Positions 52,501-60,766 of a stretch of DNA of 64,000 nucleotides are shown piece after piece. The notes beneath the pieces were generated by a model, which had not been told where the DNA came from, made no database searches, and worked only from the letters and a program-made list of their open reading frames with translations. Every line of letters starts with the position of its first letter. The stretch's first letter is position 1. The DNA is taken from assembly GCA_964477265.1 (NCBI GenBank), contig CAYZDJ010000009.1, positions 26,312 through 90,311 on the forward strand. The letters are read 5' to 3'. Both the position numbers and the translations under genes were made by a program. The DNA is from CAIVPM01 sp964477265. GTDB taxonomy: Bacteria; Bacteroidota; Bacteroidia; Chitinophagales; Chitinophagaceae.

Positions 52501-52995
52501 ATGCCATTGTTCATTGAGGCGTGTGTCGTTGGGCAAAAAAGTTGCACTGTTATTTGCATCTAATAAATGCTTTTTATAAACTGGTTCTACTACTTCAAAT
52601 AAATTAGTATTTTGTAAATCGCCAATTAATTGTTTAACATTTTTTGTTGTGTCAAATTCAATACAAAACCATAAGTCTAAATTGTATTTTTTGTGCAAGT
52701 CTATTTTGGTTTCATTTTGCAAAACAGTAGCAAACAAGGATTTAATTTTATTAAAACTATAGCTTACAGAAATTAAATTTAATGAAGAACTATTAAATAA
52801 AATCTGATTGTTATTTGTTGTAAAATTTATTTTATTAAATGCAATTCTGTTAAACTTTACAGAAACCTTTCCTTGCTCAAATGAATTACTGGCAACAGTT
52901 TCAAGATTAATTGCTGGTAAATTTCTTCCATTAATATTTTGAGAAGAAACAACAGTTGCAATAGAAACGAGTATAATTGATAGAAAAATTTTCAT
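49531..52995 (-). CDS. Secreted subtilisin-like serine peptidase with T9SS sorting domain
   Basis: A 1154-residue protein from ATG 52995 (MKIFLSIILVSIATVVSSQ, a signal peptide); an ATG 11 codons upstream would spoil it. A propeptide (~20-150) precedes the S8 catalytic domain at ~170-480. Its triad is Asp in VSLHDMGVQLNHPDL, His in GYHGTYTGGTIAAV and Ser in QGTSAACPQVAGVAAL, with the oxyanion Asn in IFAAGNIS. A fibronectin-like segment follows. Two jellyroll-type modules share the phrase W(K/-)xxxxDxSxYKxNKNLQFAFKATN / IRFRNINLWGN and LDNIN. A T9SS type A domain closes the chain (YAIYPNPAKNIINIQ, ELINSIGRKVKTM). It should be exported and degrade external protein. Monocistronic. Confidence 0.9.
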   Translation of the reverse strand: MKIFLSIILVSIATVVSSQNINGRNLPAINLETVASNSFEQGKVSVKFNRIAFNKINFTTNNNQILFNSSSLNLISVSYSFNKIKSLFATVLQNETKIDLHKKYNLDLWFCIEFDTTKNVKQLIGDLQNTNLFEVVEPVYKKHLLDANNSATFLPNDTRLNEQWHYNNTGQGSGKIGKDIKLLDAWDIETGKPQVIVSLHDMGVQLNHPDLAQNILPNKSFNFIDNNNTIIPGYHGTYTGGTIAAVNNNGIGVSGIAGGNGSVNSGARLMSCQIFDIRNGGFVSNGSAESYIYAADNGACISSNSWAYDVAGLYELNVMDAIDYFIETAGGSVLQGGLVIFAAGNISKPLKYFPSSYDRVICVAATNNRDEKTYYSTYGSWVDIAAPGGEDRNGAAGQILSTTSNGGYAMDQGTSAACPQVAGVAALVASKLAGKASASDVRDIILSTTDNIDSLNPNFINLIGTGRLNAYRALQKAQAILNNNTVATVDSFKAKYNCNSIDLSWKNNSKNVVIVYSNINDIGVAINGIQYSIGNSFSNNAKVIYVGNASNLSIVNNDSMLHYFKIFSVDASNNYSLGRTAEIIAPAYINASGSAEQNFDFLPLFPTQQWRTINPDNDISWIHTAQDTAHTGINDNYSMCMYNYNLNTLLGAVDILTSPLINVQNTDSIKLNFWYAYQYRNTGLPIADSFEVLISIDCGNSFTSLWKDGGQTLATSASLADSAFYPFSASKWKNISLDVSSYKNNKNLQFAFKATNGKGNNLFLDNINIDVLYKNDIAVTKFISLINTTCDKEIKPVVILMNKGFSNITSCKINYSIDGGNIVSTNWNGNLNKNDSVVVTLNSSTVSAGNHAIKIFSILLNNVTDNYNLNDTISISFYIDTYVKNPISEGFEVNELLPKDWTTQQNIADEITWVTTNIAGKNSNKSIVMKNYVYRDRNKIDDLITPAFFCSKNYDSAFLTFDYAYALRRLTDSTFFDTLQIDYTKDCGATWKTLWKKTGKNLTTFNQIANEVYEFFPEQNQWKSDSMLLSTNFRVGDVIQIRFRNINLWGNDMYLDNINVFAKFYPQGIQEKGYAIYPNPAKNIINIQHLNTPTTLKTIELINSIGRKVKTMQVNGNADKDIQLSLYGLASDVYFLRMIYTDKTVVEKIVKMPQ

Positions 52996-53090
52996 ATTAA
53001 ATGTTACTGGTAAAAATATGAAAAGCATTGCAGATAAATAATACTAATATACAACAGGTTTCAACTTATTGCATGTAATAACTAAAAAAC

Positions 53091-53122
53091 TTTAACTTAC
53101 CCAATATCTTTTTTTATCTTTG
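53091..53122 (+). promoter_or_regulatory. Promoter of cmk
   Basis: TTTA at 53091-53094, 20 bases, then a perfect -7 box TATCTTTG at 53115-53122. The ATG follows only 5 bases later, so the transcript may be nearly leaderless. Confidence 0.55.
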
Positions 53123-53127
53123 TTAAA

Positions 53128-53808
53128 ATGAAAAAGATAATCATTGCTATTGATGGTTTTTCTAGCTGCGGAAAAAGTACACTCGCCAACCAACTTGCTA
53201 AAAAATTAAACTATATTTTTATTGATAGTGGTGCTATGTATCGTGCTATTACATTGTATTTTTTGCGTAATCATATTGATTGGAATAAACCCAATGAAGT
53301 GCTAAAAGCCTTACCCAATATACATTTAGACTTTGAATATGATGTTGAAAAAAGTGCCAGCCATATTTTATTGAATGAAGAAGATGTCAGTGCTTTGGTG
53401 AGGGATATGCTGGTGAGTGAAAATGTAAGTGCAGTTTCTACCATTAAAGAAGTGAGAGAATTTGCAGTGGCACAACAACAAAAAATGGGAAAGAAAAAAG
53501 GCATTGTAATGGATGGAAGGGACATTGGCACAACTGTGTTTCCTAATGCTGCCTTAAAGATTTTTGTAACTGCCGATATTGCCGTGCGTGTTGAAAGACG
53601 CTTTAAAGAAATGGTTGAAAAAAACATGGCTGCAACAATTGAGGAAGTGCAGAATAATTTAGAAATGAGAGACTATATTGATAGTAACAGAGAGTTTAGT
53701 CCTTTACGAAAAGCAGATGATGCAAGGATTTTAGACAATAGCAATATAACAAGAGACGAGCAATTAGAATTAGCTTTAAGTTGGGCAGAAGCAATTATTA
53801 ATGAATAA
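53128..53808 (+). CDS. cmk: Cytidylate kinase
   Basis: A 226-residue cytoplasmic kinase that phosphorylates CMP and dCMP with ATP. The P loop IAIDGFSSCGKSTLA is at 4-18 (Ser/Cys in place of the more common GPAGSGKS residues). DSGAMYRAI binds the substrate, and DGRDIGTTVFPNAALKIF and an Arg-rich lid (RVERRF) follow. Normal length. It lies 47 bases before alanine dehydrogenase on the same strand. Confidence 0.95.
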   Translation: MKKIIIAIDGFSSCGKSTLANQLAKKLNYIFIDSGAMYRAITLYFLRNHIDWNKPNEVLKALPNIHLDFEYDVEKSASHILLNEEDVSALVRDMLVSENVSAVSTIKEVREFAVAQQQKMGKKKGIVMDGRDIGTTVFPNAALKIFVTADIAVRVERRFKEMVEKNMAATIEEVQNNLEMRDYIDSNREFSPLRKADDARILDNSNITRDEQLELALSWAEAIINE

Positions 53809-53855
53809 AAAATAATGTCCAATATTCAATAATCAATATTCAATTTTAAATACAA

Positions 53856-55061
53856 ATGAAACCCTTTATATCAACATCTTTTACATACGAAACACTTGAA
53901 GAAAAGTTGGACATAAAACCACAAGGCAGTAAACTTGAAATAGGTATTCCCAAAGAGATTGCTTTTCAGGAAAATCGTGTTGGACTATCGCCAGATGCAG
54001 TTGGTGTTTTAATTAGCAATGGTCATAGTGTTACTGTAGAACATAATGCTGGTGAGGGTTGCCATTACAGTGACAAAGATTACAGCGAAGCTGGTGCTAA
54101 AATTGTTTATGACAGGGAAGAAGTTTTTAAAGCACCAATCCTTGTAAAATCTGCACCTATTGTTGAAGAAGATTTGGACTTGCTGCAAATGAATCAGACT
54201 ATTATTTCTCCAATACACTATGCAGCGTTAAAAGAAAATGTGATTAAGAGAATGATGGAGAAAAAAATGACTGCACTAAGCTATGAAAATTTAAAAGATG
54301 AATGTGGCACCTATCCTATTGTGCGTAGCATGAGCGAAATTGCAGGAAGTGCTGTAATGCTTATTGCTGCTCAATACTTAAGTAGTTTTAATCATGGCAA
54401 AGGTGTATTGCTTGGTGGCATTTGTGGTATTCCTCCTACTAAAGTTGTTATTATTGGTGCAGGCATTGTAGGCGAATTTGCAACACGCAATGCATTGGCT
54501 TTAGGTGCAAGCGTAAAAGTTTTTGACAATAACATTTCTCGTTTAAAACAATTGCAAACCAATTTAGGGCAAAGGGTTTGGACTAGTGTGCTTGAGCCCA
54601 AAATACTGGCAAAACAACTTAAAACCTGCGAAGTGGCAGTGGGTGCTTTAAGCAACGAATTTGGCAGGGCACCAGTTGTAGTAACAGAAGAAATTGTAGA
54701 AACAATGCGTATAGGCAGTGTTATTATTGATGTTGCAATTGATAGAGGTGGTTGCTTTGAAACAAGTGAATTAACTAGCCATGAACAGCCTATTTTTATT
54801 AAACACAATGTTATTCATTATTGTGTACCCAATATTCCAAGTGGTTTTGCACGCACTGCAAGTCAGGCAATAAGCAATGTATTAATGCCTTTGTTGTTGC
54901 AGATAAGTGAAGAAGGAGGTCTTGACGAAATGATTTGGCATAAGTTAAATGCACGAGAAGGAATTTATTTATTTAAAGGTGCATTGACTGATTTTTATAT
55001 GAGTGAAAAATTCAATATAAAATATACCGATTTGAATTTATTAATTGCAAGCAGAAGATAA
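53856..55061 (+). CDS. ald: Alanine dehydrogenase
   Basis: A 401-residue protein of the alanine dehydrogenase / pyridine nucleotide transhydrogenase family. After a ~27-residue N-terminal extension typical of Bacteroidota, it has IGIPKEIAFQENRVGLSPDAV, the AYENL-like segment ALSYENLKDE, a Rossmann glycine motif VVIIGAGIVGEFATRNALALGA, and the NIPSGFARTASQAISNVL segment near the end. It should interconvert alanine and pyruvate using NAD. The size and lack of membrane segments argue against transhydrogenase subunit A. Confidence 0.9.
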   Translation: MKPFISTSFTYETLEEKLDIKPQGSKLEIGIPKEIAFQENRVGLSPDAVGVLISNGHSVTVEHNAGEGCHYSDKDYSEAGAKIVYDREEVFKAPILVKSAPIVEEDLDLLQMNQTIISPIHYAALKENVIKRMMEKKMTALSYENLKDECGTYPIVRSMSEIAGSAVMLIAAQYLSSFNHGKGVLLGGICGIPPTKVVIIGAGIVGEFATRNALALGASVKVFDNNISRLKQLQTNLGQRVWTSVLEPKILAKQLKTCEVAVGALSNEFGRAPVVVTEEIVETMRIGSVIIDVAIDRGGCFETSELTSHEQPIFIKHNVIHYCVPNIPSGFARTASQAISNVLMPLLLQISEEGGLDEMIWHKLNAREGIYLFKGALTDFYMSEKFNIKYTDLNLLIASRR

Positions 55062-55076
55062 ACCTAATATACGACG

Positions 55077-55137
55077 TACGATTTTTGATTTACGATTTAT
55101 TGGTATAAATATGTTAAAACAAATCGTAAATCGTACA
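55077..55137. repeat. Intergenic inverted repeat of the TACGATTT type
   Basis: GTACGATTT plus ATTTACGATTT (55077-55099) opposite AAATCGTAAATCGTAC (55122-55137). These words recur several times in the 95-bp ald-dinB gap. It may form a hairpin ending the ald transcript, or be a dispersed intergenic repeat. Confidence 0.6.
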
Positions 55138-55156
55138 TCTTAAATCTTAAATAAAC

Positions 55157-56317
55157 TTGTCTCCTCAACGTTACATAGCACATTTTGATTTAGATTCCTT
55201 TTTTGTAAGTGTTGAAATGCTTAACCGGCCTGAGCTTTTGGGCAAAGCTGTAATTGTTGGAGGCAGTAAAGACAGGGGTGTTGTAACCACTTGCAGCTAC
55301 GAAGCAAGAAAGTTTGGTGTACGTAGTGCTATGCCTATGAAACAAGCAATGCAACTGTGTCCACATGCTATTTTGTTGCAAGGCACACGTGGGCAATATA
55401 GTAAATACAGCAGATGGGTTACAGATATAATTGAGGCCAAAGCTCCTCTTTTTGAAAAAGCAAGTATTGACGAATTTTATATTGACCTTACAGGAATGGA
55501 TAAATTTTTTAATGTGCTGGAATGGACAAAAAATCTTCGTGAACAAATAATAAATGAAACTAAATTGCCTATAAGTTTTGGACTTTCGAGCAACAAAATG
55601 ATTTCGAAAATTGCAACAGATGAAGCCAAACCTAATGGTTATTTATTTGTGCAACCAGGTTTGGAAAAAGAGTTTCTTGCACCATTGCCAGTAAATAAAT
55701 TTAGTGGTGTTGGCGAATCTACTTTTTCTAAACTAAAATCAATGGGCATTCATTTAATTGGCGATATTTTAATGCATAGTGAAAAAGAACTTGAAGAAAA
55801 ACTGGGCAAATGGGGAACTGATTTATATAGAAAGGCTCAAGGCATAAGCACCAGTGTTGTTGCCAATTATCGCGAAGCAAAAAGTATAAGCTGCGAAAAC
55901 ACTTTTAGTGAAAATATAGGCAATGAAGAGGAGTTAATAATACAACTGATTAAACAAGTTGAAAGAGTAGCTTATGAGCTAAGACAAGATAATATGCTTG
56001 CAGGCTGTGTTGCAGTAAAAATAAGGTATCCAGACTTTGAAACAACCAGCAAGCAAACAACTATTGACTATACTTTAAGTGATGACATTATTATTAAAGA
56101 AGCCAAAAATTTGTTTAAAAAACTGTGGCGAAAAAATCAACCTTTAAGACTATTAGGAGTAAGGTTAAGCGAGTTAACCAATCAATCTTTTCAGGGAAAT
56201 TTATTTGATGATATTACAGAAAAAACAAAATTATACAAAGCAGTAGATGATGTTAAAAACAGGTTTGGCAAAACAGTTTTGCAAAAAGCAAGAACAGTAA
56301 ATAAAAAGGAAAAATAA
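55157..56317 (+). CDS. dinB: DNA polymerase IV (Y family)
   Basis: A 386-residue translesion polymerase. The palm motifs are YIAHFDLDSFFVSVEM (first catalytic Asp) and KASIDEFYIDLTGM (SxDE pair); TTCSYEARKFGVRSAMPM and the HhH segment FSGVGESTFSKLKSMGI follow. A little-finger domain is at about 240-345. It ends without the clear QLxLF beta-clamp motif at the extreme C-terminus, although the segment QSFQGNLFDD at about 352-361 could serve. The start is TTG (SPQRYIAHFD), since the next ATG would remove catalytic residues. Confidence 0.94.
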   Translation: MSPQRYIAHFDLDSFFVSVEMLNRPELLGKAVIVGGSKDRGVVTTCSYEARKFGVRSAMPMKQAMQLCPHAILLQGTRGQYSKYSRWVTDIIEAKAPLFEKASIDEFYIDLTGMDKFFNVLEWTKNLREQIINETKLPISFGLSSNKMISKIATDEAKPNGYLFVQPGLEKEFLAPLPVNKFSGVGESTFSKLKSMGIHLIGDILMHSEKELEEKLGKWGTDLYRKAQGISTSVVANYREAKSISCENTFSENIGNEEELIIQLIKQVERVAYELRQDNMLAGCVAVKIRYPDFETTSKQTTIDYTLSDDIIIKEAKNLFKKLWRKNQPLRLLGVRLSELTNQSFQGNLFDDITEKTKLYKAVDDVKNRFGKTVLQKARTVNKKEK

Positions 56318-56971
56318 TTATACTACAAGGTTATTTTGAGCAGCATATACAGCTAACTCCTGCCTTGTCTGAATGCCAAGTTTTGTAAATACTACAGACC
56401 TGTAACCTTCAACAGTTTTAACATTAACAAACATTTTTTCAGCTATCTCAGGATATGTGTATGCACTACAAGCCCATTTTATAAATTCCCTTTCCTTTTC
56501 GGTAAATTCTACATTATTCTTTAAAAAATAACCTACACTATTCTGCAAAACATCATTAAACATATTAAGGCTTGCCTGGCTTAAATAAACATCGCCACGA
56601 AGAACAGTTTGTATGGCAAGCATCAGCTCTGTAGGGCTGGCAGATTTGCCACAAAAACCTTTGGCACCATTGCGTATAACCTTTGCAATAGAAAAACCAT
56701 CCTCCTCGCTTGATACAGCTAATACTTTAATAACAGGATAATGGGATCTCATCCACAAAGCCACATCAAATCCACTTTTATCTGGCATTTTTATATCCAT
56801 CAAAAGCACATCAATGTGTCTATCAGTCTTAAGTTGTGCTTGCAGCTCTGTAAAATTTTCAACATCAAACACAACATTAAATTCATTAAAAGCTTCAACC
56901 AAGTTCCTCAATCCCTTCCTCACTATAAAATGGTCATCAATCAAAGCTATATTGGGCTTTCGGTTTGTCAT
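56318..56971 (-). CDS. NarL/FixJ-family response regulator
   Basis: A 217-residue regulator. The receiver domain (6-125) has ALIDDH, phospho-acceptor Asp in VLLMDIKMPDKSG, VLAVSS and GFCGKSAS. The LuxR-type HTH (about 150-212) has TEKEREFIKWACSAYTYPEIAEKMFVNVKTVEGYR. It should be phosphorylated by the overlapping upstream kinase. The stop directly abuts the dinB stop (convergent, no gap). Targets are unknown. Confidence 0.93.
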   Translation of the reverse strand: MTNRKPNIALIDDHFIVRKGLRNLVEAFNEFNVVFDVENFTELQAQLKTDRHIDVLLMDIKMPDKSGFDVALWMRSHYPVIKVLAVSSEEDGFSIAKVIRNGAKGFCGKSASPTELMLAIQTVLRGDVYLSQASLNMFNDVLQNSVGYFLKNNVEFTEKEREFIKWACSAYTYPEIAEKMFVNVKTVEGYRSVVFTKLGIQTRQELAVYAAQNNLVV

Positions 56972-57815
56972 TAATTACTTCGTTTGTGTTTAATTGTAAA
57001 GGTAATGGTAATTCAAGCTTCATAGAAGTGCCTTTATTTAAATGGCTGTCTATATTGAATTTTGCACCTATTTGCAATGCTCTTTTTTGCATTCCACTTA
57101 GTCCAATTCCAGAAAGTTTACTTTTTGTTTTTTCAGCTACATTAAAGCCAATTCCATTATCTGTTACCAACAAAACAAAATTATTGTTAGCTTCAATATT
57201 CGTATAAATTTCAAGTACCGATGCTTTGGAATGAGCTAGTGCATTACCAATCATTTCCTGGAAAATGCGATAAATAAATATAGATTGCTCTTGTGTAAGA
57301 TTGTATAACTTATCTTCAAAAACTGATATTTTAACAGTTACATTTTTATTGTTCCTTTGTACTCGGTTACTTTCAAACGTAATAGTGTCAATTAACCCAA
57401 CCTTAGAAAGTTTATCATTACTAAGAGAGTGAGAAGTTAATCTCACTTCATCCCTCACTTGCACTAAATCTTTTTCATAACGTTCAAGCTCTTGAAAAAC
57501 CTGATCGGAATTAATTATATTTTTTTTCCATTTTATTTGTATGGCAGCTATATCATTTACAATACCATTAATATTATTTTTTATTGAATCGTGCAATTTA
57601 TTAGATATTTCTGCAAGTGTGGCTTCCTGCATTTCAAATTGAACTCGCAATATTTGCTGGTCATACTCCTCCTGCATCGAAAGTATTTCTATTTGATGCT
57701 GTTGCTGCCTTTTTTGATATAAGAAAACTATTGCAACTATAAAACCAATAAGCAAAAGTGCCAGCAAAATACCTAGCACAACAACAGCTAATATTTCTTG
57801 ATTTTGCGATTGCAT
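56937..57815 (-). CDS. NarX/DesK-type sensor histidine kinase with single TM
   Basis: A 292-residue protein. One membrane segment (9-33) leads into a coiled coil (35-60). The dimerisation/phosphoacceptor helix has the histidine in EISNKLHDSIKNNINGIVNDI. The HATPase_c domain contains EMIGNALAHSKAS, VTDNGIGFN and GIGLSGMQKRA. There is no periplasmic sensor domain, so it probably senses membrane or cytoplasmic cues or a partner protein. Its 3' end overlaps the regulator gene by 35 bases, an unusually long overlap that ties the synthesis of the pair together. Confidence 0.9.
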   Translation of the reverse strand: MQSQNQEILAVVVLGILLALLLIGFIVAIVFLYQKRQQQHQIEILSMQEEYDQQILRVQFEMQEATLAEISNKLHDSIKNNINGIVNDIAAIQIKWKKNIINSDQVFQELERYEKDLVQVRDEVRLTSHSLSNDKLSKVGLIDTITFESNRVQRNNKNVTVKISVFEDKLYNLTQEQSIFIYRIFQEMIGNALAHSKASVLEIYTNIEANNNFVLLVTDNGIGFNVAEKTKSKLSGIGLSGMQKRALQIGAKFNIDSHLNKGTSMKLELPLPLQLNTNEVINDKPKAQYSFD

Positions 57816-57905
57816 ATTTTCTTACTATAGACTATGTTTTACTCTTACTTATTGAATGTGTAAATTTCACATAAATATTCAAACAAAAAAATGAATATTA
57901 TAAAA

Positions 57906-58979
57906 TTATAAATCTATTTTATATTTATGTGCCAAAGCCTGTAAATCATTAACAACACTTTCAACAACAGGAATACCATTTTGTCTCCTCTCAATTTCAG
58001 TTTCCCTTTCAGGATCTCCAGGAATTAAAACCTTATTGTTGCTGTTTATTGGTGTAGTGTTTCTAAAACGTTCAATCCATTTATCCATATTATTTTTAAA
58101 AGTCATGGCTTCACTAAATGCGTCAATCCTCATAGCACCAAAAAAATGCCCCAAACCCTTGCCAGGCATATTTTGTGGCATTGGTATATATGCAGGAAAC
58201 GGTGGTGCCCATGGTCCAAAACTTGCACCACTCAACACGCCACTAAAAATATCAACAATGCTACCAAGGGCATAGCCTTTATGGCTGCTGTGTTCTCTAT
58301 CGCTGCCAAGTGGCAATAAAGCACCCCCTTTTTTTAAAATATTTGCATCTGTGCTCTCATCACCATTTTCATCCTGTACCCAACCGGTTGGTGTATCTAA
58401 ATTTTTTCGTTGAAGGATTTCTAATTTACCATTAGCTGCAGTTGTTGTAGAAAAATCTGCAACAAAAGCTGGTTGCTTATTAGCAGGAATAGCAACTGCA
58501 ATTGGATTTGTACCCAGCATTTTCTCTTTACCAAAAGTTGGTGTAACCAAGGCACTTGCATTAGTCATGGCAATACCAATCATATCATTTTCTAAAGCCA
58601 TCATAGCATAAAAACCTGCAATACCAAAATGATTGCTGTTGCCAACGCAAACCCAGCCTGTACCTGTAGTTTTGGCTTTATCAATTGCAACCTGCATAGC
58701 ATAAGGTGCTGCTACAAGTCCTAATGCAGCATCAGCATCAATTGTAGCTGTTGAAGGCATTTGATGTGTAATTGAAATATTGGGGTTTGTATTAATTCTG
58801 TTAGCTTCCCAAAGTCTTACATAACCACCCAACCTTGCTATGCCATGACTATCAATGCCACGCAAATCGGCACTCAGTAAAACATTGCTGGCAGTTAAAG
58901 CATCATTATTTTTACAACCTATAGCTGTAAAAATATTATAACAAAATTGATGGAGTTGCTGATAAGAAAAAACTTGCAT
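57906..58979 (-). CDS. Ldh-family (malate/L-lactate/ureidoglycolate-type) NAD(P) dehydrogenase
   Basis: A 357-residue protein of the Ldh_2 fold, distinct from the classical Rossmann LDH. Motifs are LRGIDSHGIARLGGYVRLW near residue 35-55 with the catalytic histidine, VGNSNHFGIAGFYAMMAL near 117, and KGYALGSIVDIFSGVLSGA near 232. It oxidises a 2-hydroxy acid with NAD or NADP. The specific substrate cannot be told. A perfect -7 box on the minus strand (TACTTTTG, 59003-58996) lies 17 bases upstream of the ATG. Monocistronic. Confidence 0.88.
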   Translation of the reverse strand: MQVFSYQQLHQFCYNIFTAIGCKNNDALTASNVLLSADLRGIDSHGIARLGGYVRLWEANRINTNPNISITHQMPSTATIDADAALGLVAAPYAMQVAIDKAKTTGTGWVCVGNSNHFGIAGFYAMMALENDMIGIAMTNASALVTPTFGKEKMLGTNPIAVAIPANKQPAFVADFSTTTAANGKLEILQRKNLDTPTGWVQDENGDESTDANILKKGGALLPLGSDREHSSHKGYALGSIVDIFSGVLSGASFGPWAPPFPAYIPMPQNMPGKGLGHFFGAMRIDAFSEAMTFKNNMDKWIERFRNTTPINSNNKVLIPGDPERETEIERRQNGIPVVESVVNDLQALAHKYKIDL

Positions 58980-59114
58980 ATGTTCACTATTTTTTCAAAA
59001 GTACATACTCAGTGTGTATTTATTTTTTGAAAATATATGAAGGGCAAACTACATTTATATTGCGGACGAATATAAACTTAACAAGTTACATCAAGAGAAT
59101 ATTGGAAAGGATAT

Positions 59115-59468
59115 CTATTTAACAGAGTATGAAACCAACTCGCTATTATTTACAACTAAAGTTGCTTTTATACCTGCTTTATTGTCTGTTAAATTATACA
59201 CCAATGCAGACTTGCCAATACTTTCATTGGGATTACCCAAAACTTCAGCTAATCTGTCAACAGAATATTTTTCAGCAATAAACCTGTCTAGGATGCCTGT
59301 AAGTTTATTAAAATCGCCAATACAATTGCCGCCACGTGTTAATTGAAAATTGATGCAATTGGTAATGTCGTTATTAGATAGGTTTAGACCTACCCAATTA
59401 AACTTGCAAAACGATGTGCTAAACAAAATTGTGGCACATAGGAACGAATACGTTGTTAGTTTTTTCAT
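59115..59468 (-). CDS. Small exported protein, possibly SmpA/BamE-like fold
   Basis: A 117-residue protein with a signal peptide (1-22). Two cysteines in the mature part (NCINFQLTRGGNCIG) may form a disulfide. The C-terminal half, with SVDRLAEVLGNPNES followed by strands SALVYNL and IKATLVVNNSELVSYSVK, recalls SmpA/OmlA-like (BamE) domains, where an LGxP turn precedes beta strands. It would then be a small periplasmic protein. It stands alone; no function is known to me. Confidence 0.6.
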   Translation of the reverse strand: MKKLTTYSFLCATILFSTSFCKFNWVGLNLSNNDITNCINFQLTRGGNCIGDFNKLTGILDRFIAEKYSVDRLAEVLGNPNESIGKSALVYNLTDNKAGIKATLVVNNSELVSYSVK

Positions 59469-59774
59469 AAGTTTTTCTTCATTAATTGAACAATTATTTT
59501 AAAAGGTTCAACTGATAAACAAATTAGGGTATAGAGATATTTCGGATTGGACAAAAACACTTAAACTCTGATTTTCATTTCCAATTGGATGTCAAAAACG
59601 GGGTTTTTCTTGTTTCTACGACAAAAGAATACCCAAACAGAAAAGTGGGCTGTAGTTGAAGTACTACATTTCATAAAAAAAACATAATTTTGAATTTCAA
59701 ACGTTTGCAGTGCATAAAAAAGCGACGTTAATAAATATTTAACCTACTTTCATTGCTCAAAAATAAATAAACTT
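59469..59774. other. 306-bp divergent gap without a gene
   Basis: AT-rich spacer between the small exported protein (minus) and the SPFH gene (plus). A 13-bp palindrome TTTGAATTTCAAA is at 59690-59702. No clear promoter pair, RNA or reading frame is seen. Confidence 0.4.
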
Positions 59775-60704
59775 ATGCTACAATTTTTTCATGACTTCTG
59801 GTGGATTTTGGTTTTAATTTTTATTGTTTTCAGTGGGCTGGTTACAGTAAATCAGGGCACAATTGCTGTAATTACAATGTTTGGCAAATATCAGCGAATA
59901 CTGAGACCTGGCTTGAATTTCAAGATTCCAGTTTTGGAGCAGGTTTATAAAACAGTTAGTATTCAAAATCGTTCTGTTGAGCTTGAGTTTCAGGCTGTAA
60001 CAGTTGATCAGGCTAATGTTTATTTTAAAAGCATGTTGTTATATAGTGTTATAAACCAAGATGAAGAAACAATTAAAAATGTTGCTTTTAAATTTATTAG
60101 CGACAAAGATTTAATGCAGGCATTGATAAGAACTGTTGAAGGAAGTATTCGTGCTTTTGTTGCTACAAAAAAACAAGCTGAAATTTTAACATTAAGAAAG
60201 GAAATTATTGATTTTGTGAAAGAGCAAATTGACCATAGCCTTGAAGATTGGGGTTATCATTTACAAGATTTACAGATTAACGACATAACTTTTGACAAAG
60301 CCATTTTAGATAGTATGAGCAGGGTTGTTGCAAGTAATAACTTAAAAGCTGCTGCAGAGAATGAAGGTCAGGCATTATTGATTACAAAAACCAAAGCAGC
60401 TGAGGCTGAGGGTAATGCAATAAAAATTAGTGCAGAAGCTGAAAAAATAGCTGCACAATTACGTGGACAAGGTGTTGCTTTGTTTAGAGAAGAAGTTGCA
60501 AAAGGTATGAGCCAGGCAGCTGAACAAATGAAGCAAGCTAACCTTGATACCAATGTAATTTTGTTTAGCATGTGGACAGAAGCTATTAAAAACTTTGCAG
60601 AATTAGGTAAAGGAAATATGTTGTTTCTTGATGGCAGCCCAGATGGAATGGAAAAAACCATGAAGCAAATTATGGGTATGGTAAAGATGAAAGACGATAA
60701 ATAA
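59775..60704 (+). CDS. SPFH/band 7 (prohibitin-like) membrane protein
   Basis: A 309-residue protein. One N-terminal membrane segment (7-29) is followed by a band 7 domain at about 25-190 (AVITMFGKYQRILRPGLNFKIPVLEQVYKTVSIQNRSVEL, given here only in part). A long Ala/Glu-rich helical region follows at about 185-260 (NNLKAAAENEGQALLITKTKAAEAEGNAIKISAEAEKIA in part), typical for ring-forming stomatin/flotillin-like proteins. It probably assembles into a membrane microdomain scaffold. No NfeD partner gene is adjacent. Confidence 0.88.
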   Translation: MLQFFHDFWWILVLIFIVFSGLVTVNQGTIAVITMFGKYQRILRPGLNFKIPVLEQVYKTVSIQNRSVELEFQAVTVDQANVYFKSMLLYSVINQDEETIKNVAFKFISDKDLMQALIRTVEGSIRAFVATKKQAEILTLRKEIIDFVKEQIDHSLEDWGYHLQDLQINDITFDKAILDSMSRVVASNNLKAAAENEGQALLITKTKAAEAEGNAIKISAEAEKIAAQLRGQGVALFREEVAKGMSQAAEQMKQANLDTNVILFSMWTEAIKNFAELGKGNMLFLDGSPDGMEKTMKQIMGMVKMKDDK

Positions 60705-60726
60705 AATTCTTTAATCTATAATTAAG

Positions 60727-60766
60727 TAGCAAGTTGAAATTAGATATTCAGCTTGCTATTTTTTTT
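60727..60766 (+). terminator. Terminator of the SPFH gene
   Basis: TAGCAAGTTGAA pairs with TTCAGCTTGCTA (one G-U pair), followed by T8. It overlaps the last codons of the convergent permease gene. Confidence 0.8.
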
